Assembly: GCA_013399695.1 (NCBI GenBank)
Contig: VXAU01001863.1
Span: 3,787 to 67,786, forward strand
DNA from: Formicarius rufipectus
Taxonomy: Eukaryota > Chordata > Aves > Passeriformes > Formicariidae
Direction: 5' to 3'
DNA length: 64,000 bases
In this document: piece after piece, positions 27,201 to 39,200 of the stretch
Layout: every line of letters begins with the position of its first letter
Numbering within the stretch: the first letter of the stretch is position 1
Notes under the pieces: generated by a model
What the model was told of the DNA's origin: nothing
What the model saw: the letters and a program-made list of their open reading frames with translations, nothing else
Database searches by the model: none
Translations under genes and position numbers: made by a program

Positions 27201-30200
27201 GTGCTATCATTGCATAGAAAAGCCTGGTATTTTAGAAGTACTACAATCTGTAATCGATTTTTATTTGATGACTAGTACTGATAATTAATGTAAGAAGAGA
27301 AAGCAAAGTGCAATCAAATGTTGTGTTATATAAGAGAAGTAAAATGCAATCTGAAATCACAAATTTAAATAGAAAGAATGAGAAAAATCAAGAAAAATTA
27401 AAATAAGTCCTTTTAACTTTGGAGTCTATAAAATACTACTGCAACAACTTGTTTGTATAACCTCATATGTATCTGTCACTTGCCAGCCAGAAAAAAAGAA
27501 TGTCCAGCAGCAAAGGATTCCAGTCAAGGATATTTAGGGACGGTTAATCAAAGAAACTAGGATTTGATTTTTGAATACTTGCACAATTAATTTATTTTCT
27601 CAACTGAATCTTATGCTAAGGCTCAGTTCACCTTGGGATTATTACCTTTTTCCTTAGTATTACTTGAAGCTTTAATTTCTTTTACTTTTGAAGAGTCTGA
27701 AAAAGAAATTAAACACAAAAAGGTAAGGAGAAAGTTAGCAATATAAATATATACTGTACTCTTTGGAGTTATAGCAAAAGTGCATAACACCAGATCAACC
27801 AAATGTTCAAAAAAAAAAGTGTCAAGAATTAGAATTTTTATGTACTTCAATGAAAGGCTCAATGTAAGATTTGGAAACAAACCAAAAATAATTCCCTCTA
27901 AATTTGCTGGCAAAACTTCTGCAGATCAAACCACATACTCATTCCTGTGCAGCCTGTTGTTTCAGACTGACATGTGAATTCAGTAACAGCTTTGTTACTA
28001 ATTTGCTCAGAAAAGACCAGCTTTTCCACTGCAGTATTGGCTGTGCAGGTCAGACATCAGTTAAAGAACACCACAATATGAAGGATTACAAAATTATTAT
28101 TCCTGAATTGTTTCAGAAACTACTTCTTTCAATATATCAGATCTATAAAATTATTTGGTTTTTCACCAATTCTTTTCACCAATCCTCTGTAATTCAAAGT
28201 ATATTGCAAGTGCACTGAGATAGCAGCAGACAACTAGTTATTTGCCAACAACATAATGATAAAACATTACCCTTTTCCTTTAAGGCTGCTGGAGATTTCA
28301 CGTCTTTTCTTTTTCCAGTATCTAGAAAGAAACATTTAACATTTATCACAAGTCAGGTCAGAGTAATAATATGACACTTGAAAAGAAAGCAAGTCACACA
28401 ATTTGATATGTAGAGAGCAAAAGAGATGTGATAATTAAATGGATTTAACAGCATGGAAATAAAGAACAAGGCAAAAAAACAAGGCCATCCATTAATCTTT
28501 TTAGTCTTGGATATGCAAAATAAAAAAGCCTTCGATATGTCATTGGTTGTTTCACATTTTGAGGAAACTGTTGAGCCCTTTCTCGAGTAGGCAATGAAGA
28601 ATAATAACTTACAAAGAAGTAAGAAATTCTATAGAGCGGTGGACATCAATGGATTTTTCCTTTGCTGTACCCAAATAAAAAATTAATCCACATTGATACA
28701 ATTGAATACCAGTAAGAACACTGGTCTTGAAAGCCAGAGGTTTCTATAAGTGAGAGTTTTCTTTATTCAGAAGTTACAAAAGGACCAGATACTCATTCAA
28801 GACCCTATTGTCCTTTTAATATCAAAGAGGCCATATGGGTATTGCCTGCGAACAGGATTTCACTTCCTGCATATATATAGCCTTTTAAAATCACAGGCAC
28901 ACTGGATATAAAAGAAGAGCAGTGCTCATATTTCAAATGTACATTCATATATTCTATGTCACAATGAATAGTCCAAGAACTTAATTGTATCTATTTTTTT
29001 TCTGTAGTATATGACAAAGTATTAAAGGAGATGAGAAAAAAATTAATATTCTATTTCTCTCTTTATAGTAACTGACAAGGGAGAACTCAAGGACAAAAAA
29101 ATAAGTCAACCCCTCCCCCTAAAAAAAACCACCCAAACAAAAAAAAAAAACACACCAAAAAGCCCCTAACCCCAGAAGTTAGCTAAGTTAGAAAGGAAAA
29201 CTATGATCTTCATGTGGTGTCCAGGTGAGATACATGGACTGATAGCAGTGACAAAGAGGAAAATTCTGACACCCAAGTGGTCACCTGGCTTCATTCCCCA
29301 GAGTTTTCAGAAGGAATAATACATTTCTCACAGAAGTTCATCACTGCTGCATATCTATTCAGCAGCCTGGACTGCATCAAATATCTTCAGTTTCAAAAAA
29401 ATGGGACTTTGTAATAAATTGGGTCTCAGATGTGCTGTTCCAGCTCAGGAGCCAGGCACAGTTCTAATAGCCTTTGCTGTTTCTTTTAAATTTTTAAGCT
29501 GTTTCAGAACTCTCTAGAAAGAGTGTTCAATACACATCACATTTCAACAAATAAGGTTTTCTCCAAATGGATACCACCAAGCAATCTGTGAGCTCTGTGT
29601 GCTCAGCTAGCACGCCAGTCTCCTGCAACTGAAAAGATTAGAGACATGTGTGTCCATGTTGCCAACACATTAAGGAAAAATCTTGACATACCACTCACCC
29701 TAAATACCTGACCTGTCAGTAGCCTCAGCCAGTTTCATTCTCAATCACCTATGTCCCTGAGCTACATCCCCATGGAGCACTTAGAGTCTATCTCCCTGCG
29801 GAATGTTCCCACCGTGGGATTTAGAGAACTCATTTTTGACAAGCTAACATGCAAAGGCAGTATAAAAATAAATGTTAGTATTTCCCCCAAGATGCAAATT
29901 CAAAAGAAGCCTGGGTAATTTCTAAGACCACCTACTGTGGTCTGTAGAGTTCAAATATTGTTAAAAAACAATATAATGAATAAAGTAATCTAAATAAGAA
30001 CCAGGATGGGTTTGCTTTTCCACACTCATATTTTCTTACTCTAGACCTGTTTCTAGCATGTAATAGGTGCTCTGATATTCAGATCTGGATTTCTTTGCTT
30101 CTTTACTTACCTTTTTCCCTTGAACCCTCTGGATTCTTGGTATTTTTTCCTTTCAGAGTATCTGTAGGGAGATAAGTATGTCTTTGAGACTTGGAAGACA

Positions 30201-33200
30201 GGACTGCACTTTGACACTTAAAAGAAAACCCAAGAAATATTCAAAAATTAAGACTAAAACTCTGATCATAAATGGATGCAACCTTGATTTCTTTTTACAT
30301 CCTCTAGCAACCATGTGATATTTTTTAAGGTGCAATAATGTTTGTAGCAAACAGAAGAGTAGAAGTTGCTATAGATAGCTGTCTATAGAGACCTCACAGA
30401 AGGGAGAAATTGGAAAAGAGAAGGGGAAAATGCAATTACTGACAGACAATTAGAAATTCTTAGTACTATATCCAAAACTTCATGAAAACAGAAAGGATTA
30501 TTATGATTTCTCTTTTTGTCTAAAAAAGTTTGGGTTTTGTTTTGTTTTGTTTTGTTTGTTTGTTTTTTTGTTTGTTTTTTCCCTCAGTCCTTCACTCAGG
30601 GCCAGCACACAAACGAAAAACATATATTATGTTGTATAAACAACTAATGTTTAATTTTTTTTTTCAAGCAATAGGCTCTTGACCTCTTGTGTATCTATCA
30701 GAGAAATTAGGAGAAAATAGTTTTTTTTACAAATGAGGAAGTAATTTCATAAACTTATGAATGTATGTGGTTTGAATAAGAGAATATCACAGCTTGCAGG
30801 ATGCTGAGTAGACCCAATTGCATTCCATCTGACAGAATATAGCACCTAGAAAGAATATAACATCTAGATAGAAAACATGCCATTTATTCCAAATGAAAGT
30901 AAACAAACAAAACATTCAGTAAAGCAGATAAAGCTAAAAGAGGATCCTTTACAAGATAATTTTAACTCAACATCCTCCTGACTGCCATGGTACCAGGAAG
31001 CAATCCCACTTATCCATCTGGCTTTAAGTGTGAGTTGTAACAGAAAACGTTCATTTCCAGGATGGATGAATTGGAGAAACTACACTGTGCAGGAATAGGT
31101 TCTTAAATTAGAAACCTGGTCTTCACCACAGCAGTGAACTCTTCTTCAGAGGACTGGAAGAAAACTTCTATTGTGAAGACTGAAACCCTATGATGTAGCC
31201 TCTATGTTGACTATATAAGAATCTTCAGACAACAGCTGCCTGACCTGACCATTTTACTCTGGGCAAATTTGTGATCTCAGCGATCAGTAGCCAGTGTGGC
31301 AGCCACAGCCAAAAATCATTGTCTTTGGCCTTGTGGGTTTGGTGTCATATGCCCATGATGACTTTTCTTGTCATCCATGTAGCAGATTTCTCTGAGATCT
31401 CCTACGATGTGTAGCTTCTAAAACAAGTTCAGCACTTTTGACTCTTACAACCTGTGGATGCAGCTCTCAGTGCAGAACACTTTCCATGGTGCACCACTTT
31501 CCCTACATTCTGAGCTAAGGCTACTGAGATCACCAGTTCTGCTTTCCTTCCAGGAAGCAGGTTTTTGTTTTCAGAGATTTAAACAGGGACTCACTGAAGA
31601 CTCCACTGAAGACTCACTCCAAACTTTTGCTCTCAGCTGACCACTTTTCTGTTGGTTCCAGAAGAGGAAAAACATAAAACTGGCTTAGAGTTTCATTGGC
31701 CTCAAATTTTTTGAATATGCTTATGTCAACAGAAGATTAGCTTTTATATTTGTTAGTAAAAATGGGCTTCTTTACTCTTCTTTACTGCAGGAAAAGATGA
31801 AAAGTGAATTATAAATTCAGATGGAGTCTTGAGATGTCCTTTACCACAAGGCAATGGAAAATATATTATTCCAGTGTAGTCCTTAATTAGTGCCAGTAAA
31901 ATCAGACTGCAAGATTGAAGAAATTTTATTCACTTCATAAAATAGATAAAGTAAAATTGTGAGGTTGTGATCTATAGACTATCCCAGCAATAACACCAGA
32001 TTCACCTCTTTCTGCTCTAAATAAAACCACTATGCTTCAGTTTATGAAAAATAACCTCCTTTATGATACAGTTTTGGATCTGGACATCATCCTTGTTCAT
32101 TCAAACTTAGCCCATCCTTCAAAGAGAATGAGGTATGATGATACATCTTTTAGTGCATAAGGTGCCACACAAGCATTAATCACCACAAGTATTTAACACT
32201 TCATCTAGAAGTGCTCCTTTATTTGATTTACATGAATAGTAACAAACTGCCAAGATATAGAATTAGAAAATATATGCAGTCTTAAAAATCCTTTCTTTCC
32301 TGTATCCTTCAATATATTTGTATTTGTCAAAAACATCCATTTTAAGAAAGAGATTTCAAAACACCAAATTGCAGAACAAAAAGGCCCCTGTGACCTTGTC
32401 AATAATCTTCACAGAGGGCGACTGATGAGTCTTAAAGAGATGATGGAGAGGGGATAGAGTAGCAAGAAAATAAGGCTTTGATTAATTTATGAACTACTGT
32501 TTGGGCAAATATGCTGACTGCAATGGGGGATTTTCAGTTCTAAATATATGTTTATGTAACAGAGTAATACATTATGCAATAAGAAAACACACAGCTCAAA
32601 AAGGCACCAAGGTTTCTAAGGGCTTCTCCAGGACAGTTTATAAGTTCTCCTTATAGAGTTTTTGATGCCAATATATTTTGAACTGAGCTATACAGCTCAA
32701 TAATCAGCACCCGCGTTTTTAGACACAGTCACAGAACTGTGCAAGATTGATGTTTATTACAGAAAACAGCAATGGCTGCATCAGCAAGAGATCTCCAAAC
32801 CTGAGGGACAGGTTCAGCTGGGCTGGACATCAGAGCTGCTGCAGGGTCCCAGGAGCCTGTGGTGCTGTGGTACTCAGCATTGGTAGTAGGTCAAGATCTT
32901 GCTCTTATCAATAGTAATGCATTTGACATAGATGACTGTTAAATGGTGTAAAGAAATGGGTATGAAACTCTGGTTGGTAACACTTTTTTTTGGTCATCCA
33001 TGTAACAGATCTCCCTTAGATCTCCTATGATGTGTAGCTTCCAAATATTAACATGTTAGAATTTTTACAGAGACTTTTTTGCTTTCCCAAAATGTAGGAA
33101 ATATGATACAACTTGGTCTGCACACGGTATTTAAAAGAAATTCCTGCCTGTCCATTTCTGAAGTCTGGGTGGAAAATGTCCACTTAATAATAATAACTTA

Positions 33201-36200
33201 ATAATTGAAGTTGCTGATATATTAAACATGAGTCCAGGTGATAAAAAGCAATGCTGTGGGAACACTGAACAAAGGACACAGTACAGAAGCTTGTTCAGTG
33301 CTGGCAAAATAATTTTCACTGGATCTAAAGAAACTTGACAAGGAGAAAAAAAAAATTGAGTCTTCTCTCTCTTTCTTTTTCTCTGCTCTCCCTCTCCCCA
33401 TAATTCTTTGAAAGAAGCAGCAGGCTGAGCATACCTGTTCCATGCAGAGAAAGATGGGGCAGAGCTGTCACTCAAGTGCCTCTTATAATTTACCAGCACA
33501 ATGTCATCAGGGAACCACAGATTATAGGCAGTCCGTGGAAAAGGCCACAGGACCTCAGGGAGGTTGGATATACAGTTTCGGTCTAGATAACTAAACTCAT
33601 GTAAATGTGGCATATGTACATTAGGAGTACACATAGTACACAGTTTAGAACACTACATGCACCACAGATCTGCAGACTGCTGCAATTTAATTTCAATTTG
33701 TAAATAAAGAAGTGAGTGAATGAATACAGCTTCTAGGACTTTGAAAATACATCAATCAATAAGATTAATTCTCGTTCGTTTATATATTTTTTTAATCTTT
33801 CAATACTGCTGAAACTAAGCTTTTCATTCAGTTCTTTGTTTGAAACGGCATAGAATGACTATAACTCAGAATAGTTGTAGAGTATAAATCAGATATAATA
33901 ATTATAAACTATGTATATAGACTGTAGACTGTGTATTATAGGCTATGTCTATGTATCTATAGACTTGAAATATAGACTGTAACTTAGAATAAATATTAAT
34001 GTCTATTATAATGGAGATCTTTTTACTCTGAAGAAACTCAATAACATGTCAAATAAGACTTGTTTCATATACCACCTCTTTCAAATAAAGCTATTTTTAA
34101 AAAGGAGGGAAGAAACAAGGTAAGTGAAAAGCACCCAGCAAAATAATTGACCAAAGGAAATTCAGCTGAGTTAGCCTTCTATTCTGATCAAATTATAAAA
34201 ACCAAGATATGGGAAATGTTTGATAAAAATGAGCAATATAAAAAGATTTGGACCATCTCTTATGATGCAGATGGTTGACTGGATGGAGCTCTGGGTTTTT
34301 AGTTATAGCTTTCACAGTGTCCAGAAAGCACATTTCCCATCACATGTTCATAAACTTTGCCTTATTCCTATTATGCCCACAGATTTATGCATGGATTCAG
34401 TTGAGAAGCTGTTAACAGGCTCCTACTAAAGACTTGGCATTGTTCAGACAAAAAAAGGCCTTGGGAAGGTTCTTAGCCATTACCCAGAGTGGTTTTGTGA
34501 TGGTTATTTCTTCAATTTTGAGTCCTCTGAATGTTAATTGGCTCACCATATTCTCTCTCCATCCCCCTGCCCACCTTTTTCTGTGCTATGAATCCTATAC
34601 AATATTTTAACCAATTAAATTTTGATTGGATAAGATTTATAATGGAAAAGACTGGTAATGATTATTTTAAAATTAGTATCCTTTTCTGATTTTCAGCAAG
34701 TTTTTACATTCTATTATGTAGTGTTACCTTTTTCTTTTAAAGATGCAGGATTCTTTCCTTCCTTTTCTTTAGCATGTACTGTAAAAATAATTTATTAATC
34801 TTCAAGCCAGAGTGATAAAAAGGTAACATCTAATACCTCTGGGATAATGATTGATTGAATAATAGGTGGTTTCTCACTGACACGAGATACCAATTAAATG
34901 TGTAGCACAAAACTGGTTTACATCAGTTTTTTCATGCTCACAAAGTGAAGCCACAATTTCTCTTTAGTCTGATGAATGAACAAAGATCACTCAAAACTTT
35001 TATCACTTTGCAGCTTGTAACAAATGTTACAAGTGTTTCTAAATTCTGAGTCTAGACTTTTCAGTTTTTATATGGATGTTACCAGGTCTCTCTTTGCACT
35101 TCTAATCCAGGTAATGTCAATTAAGTTTCAGAGTAAATTTACTGAAATAGTATTATGCTTATAAATTCCTAACTAAACTATATTTTAAAACCAAAATGTC
35201 CAATGCATTCCAAGATTTATTTTTTTCCTTGATGCACATAGATCTTAGGGTTGTATACAAATTTTTCCTTCCAGGTTACCTTTATCTTTTGCAGCAGCTG
35301 GAGATTTCAGCTCTTTCTCTTTTCCAGGATCTGTAAAAGAAGTAGTGACACTGATAAAGTGACTTTCATAAGCCATAACTTATTGAAAATATGAGATTTA
35401 ACCAAAAGAAAGAATGAAGCATCTAGATCATATTAGAGACTAAAACTATTTTGGATGATAAAGTAAAAAACTTGAATTCTTGAGAGATTTATGCAAAATT
35501 CATCTGGTTTTATTCAGAAAGTTTCGTACACAAAATGTGTTTTATAGATTTAGTTATGAGACCTATAAGATTTATAAACTTCAACTTAGTACAGGACAAG
35601 GACAGTTTTTTATGTTTCTTGACCAGAAAGGACAAAACTGATGCTTTGATAGTTTTGTCTCATTCGAGCTGACTGTGACCTACTTCTCTCATCTGGGATT
35701 GTCCATTCTTGCTGAGCAAGGCCAAGGGTCTTCCTATTGAATCTATTCTTTCCCAAAGGTCAAATGCTGATCAGAGTGAGCAACATAACAGTGACAAATA
35801 AGTGGATGAAGAGTTTCTTTTATTCTGCCTACAGACATGCAATGAAGGTGGCTAGGCTACACCATCCTTGATGGATGCTCTACAAAGAGGGGTAGTCCCC
35901 TGAAAAAAGGCATAAGAAATAATTACCACCAGACAGAAAACAAGAGCTCAGTTTCAGACAAAATCTGAAGTCATCATTCTGGACTGATGAAATGCAACAA
36001 AGTTCTCCAAAGCTTTTCACCACAAAACTAAAAGGACAAATAAGACTGTTCCAAAAAACTCTAGAAAAAAAAAAGAACAGAGACTTGGATTTGACTTTCT
36101 GCATATTAACCATCTGACTGCCCAACAAACTGTTCTATACATGCCATGTGAGGAATGCTAACAGGCACTTCTAAAATAATAAATACATTGTTCTCCATCA

Positions 36201-39200
36201 GATGTGGAGCAAAAAAATTATTTCTTTTGAGAAACTCAACAGCAATTCAGTGCCAGAAGGTCTTAAGCAAATCTGTTAGAAGATCTGCTTAGTTCCTACA
36301 CATAGGGTAAGAAGTTGAGACTCTTGAGGAGGAGGAGGAGGTTGTATTTAGGAGATGGATGTGGAACTTGCAGAAGTTACAATAGGTAGTTTTAGTGATA
36401 ACTGTTTACTGGTTGAATGACATATAATTCACAATTTTCCTCTTTTTTATAAAAACATGGAATGTATACAATAACAATTCACCATGATGTCAATAAAGCT
36501 TTTGTTTATGATTTTCTGTTTGTCTCTGACTTAGACAAAATGAGGTCATGGGGAATCTGAATTGATGGAATCCAGAAATCATTAATTTTTATTTATTGTA
36601 AAAATAACCATCAAGTGGAAAAACTTCATTTGCTGTTGACATTGAAGCTCCTGTTCTGTTGAGACTGACATCAATAAACAAAAGTTTCATTATTTTTCTC
36701 CTTCTACATTGTGTTTCTAAATAGTCAACACTCAATACTTCCAGAAAATATAATTTTTAAAGTAGAAGGGTTGGGAAAGATATTTGTTGAACAAGGTCAA
36801 AAGAATAATTTTATTGCAATAAAGATGTCTTTTCTATTCCTCACTATATCCCAGATAACTGTTTTAGAAACTACTCCTGCTCGCCTGCTTTGACCTCCAT
36901 GTTTTGTACTGATCAGTTTTTTAGTCAGTCACTTCTTTTCAAAGTAAGAAAATAAACTATTTGCTGCACATAACTGTGAATCATATACAGTGGAACTAAG
37001 TATTTCTAATAGTCCTAATAAAATACCAATATTATTTTCTAAATATTAAGTTAATAATTCTGTGGGGACAGAAACAAATCTCAGTGGGAAGACTGAAAAA
37101 CGTATTCTGCTGTGCTCCAAAGTAATGAAAAATTCCCAAGAGAAAGAGATTCCATGTTCAGTGTAATACTGTCTACAAAAAAAGGAAAAAAAAAAAAAAG
37201 CGGGGGGGGACAGTGGAAGACAGATATCCATCCAAAATCAATCATTTAATGCATGATATGAAGTCTTTACCTGCAGAAGCCTGCCTGCAAGAACTTAAAG
37301 ATGTTGTGTACCTCCATTATTAAGAGCATAATTACCCAAACTGTTGTGAAAAATGTTACTTTAATGAGGTATTTTGATAAAAAGAACATTAAACAATTCT
37401 GTACTGAAAGCTGAAGTCACTGCAACAAAGCTTGAGGTCCCATGTGATCCCAAATAAAGAAACATTTTAGAAGGTGCTTCAGAGGCAGTTGTCATCTTCA
37501 GGAGAAAAATAATGTTTTTTTTAGGACATAGTGTCATGCGACATGTGCTGCTGAAGAATTTGAAGAAATTGTCTAGAACTAACCTGGTCACTGGAATTTA
37601 AACTCTAAGTAAACCCCAACATATTCTGTAGGATTGAATTTATTAAGATCTGTTAGAAAGTCTATTGTAGCTTGACAAAATGGCAACATGTAGCACAAAC
37701 CCATGTCAAGAGCCATGTGTTGGTTTGCAGTGGAAGCTCATAATGAAATCAGAATACATAACTGAAACCTATATTGAGGATAGGAAGTGTGGAGAGAAGA
37801 ATTTTGTGTGTAAAACAATAAATATGAATTTTAGAAATATTGCTATGTGCTGGCATTGCACAAATCTGTTCCTTTTGTAAGGATAAAATATACAATATTG
37901 GGATAACACTTTTTTGGCATAAACAGGCATGAATTTCCTAATATGCATTATTACTGTTATCAGCTATGTTGTATCAATTTTAGTCTGCCTATTCAACCAT
38001 AATCTGCAATTCTAACTAGCTCCAAGACTTATTTTTTATTATTATTTATAGATTTGCAATTGCTTTATCAGTTATAGGGAGAAGCAATACATAAAACTAT
38101 AGCTTACTTCCATGTTTTGTCTTTGGTTTATCTGAGAAAAGAGAAGAGAAAGGAAACAAAAGTGAAGAGAGGGGAAAAAAATAAAAGAAATGTTAGAAAA
38201 GATATTCACACAGGAAATTATTTCTGATATTATCAGCTAATGAAAATGCATTTAAATGCATGTTGACACTAAGTGCTTAAATATATCTTCAAAGTGATTA
38301 CTAATTCACTGTTGCTTGACATTTGCATTTATACAAATAAAGTTTGCAGTTCTCACCTGTTTCCTTGTGTGCATGCAATAAGAGCATGAAAACCTCTCGT
38401 GTCATATGACTTGCTTTAACTGATGTCAATGCTCTCCTTTCTTAGTACTGCTGGATATCACAAGCAAAAAAAAATTGCCATTTCATTGTGTCTTTTAAAT
38501 ATTCTCAGTAACAGGTAGTAATTCCCTGGCAACTGTCTGACATTTGCTCTAGTTATTTTCCAAACAAATAGGACAAGAAAGTGAAGTGCCTTCTTACTCA
38601 TCTTTTAACAGTTAAAAATTTTGCATGCAGCTTTGCTTTTCAATTAATAAAAGATCAATGAACTGAAATGTTCTACAACCTTTCAGCCCATTTCCAGATG
38701 TAGGGATTTGCAATAGATAGTTAGATAACTAAAACTTTCATGTTTGAAACAATGAAGCTATCTCCTGATTGCTAAGCAAATCCAGCTGCCAACACTGCAG
38801 AGTTTTCTGCAAGTCTCCTTATAGTGTTTCTCTAAAATTGAGAATCCCAATTTTGGCTGGAACTGAATCCCTCTATTTTTTGAAATGCACCCCATGCACT
38901 GTAATCCTCTATGAGGAGCATGATAAGTGCCTGCTAATATTAAAAAAAGAAAAAGAAAAAAGTCCTTAAAGTTTTTTGGGCTGGTTTGACTTTGTGTAAT
39001 CAGTGTTTTGGCAGTAGATCCATACATATAGGGTGCAGAAATGAGAAGCAGAGGCAATTGCTGTTTGAGAATGTTTGTGCCCACTTCTGTGCATCAGAGG
39101 AAGTGAGCTGCTACCAGCACTGGGAAGTAGCAGCAGAAATAGTAGCGACAGACATTACACATTGCCTTTATTCCATTGACTTGGAGAGACTAGATGCTGC

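Larger units (their letters stand above)
16489..27645 (-). other. 11.2-kb intron rich in retroelements
   Basis: It holds an ERV LTR remnant, two + strand CR1 copies, a non-CR1 LINE fragment and a - strand CR1 piece, all between 21.1 and 26.8 kb. It also has a 23-base poly-A at 24199-24221 and single Ns at 16614 and 19971. The stretch 16.5-21.1 kb shows nothing I can name. Confidence 0.65.
30162..34727 (-). other. 4.6-kb intron between repeat exons B and C
   Basis: It holds a TTTTG tract (30531-30580) and two diverged copies of a repeated segment (around 31371 and 32994) within longer, less AT-rich patches at 31090-31660 and 32690-33050. The 33131-33634 stretch is open in one - strand frame but shows no domain. 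The rest is unrecognised. Confidence 0.65.

Noticed and set aside
33131..33634. 167-codon - strand open frame
   Set aside because: No recognisable domain. A frame of this length is expected about once by chance in 64 kb of such sequence, and it does not use the gene's splice pattern.
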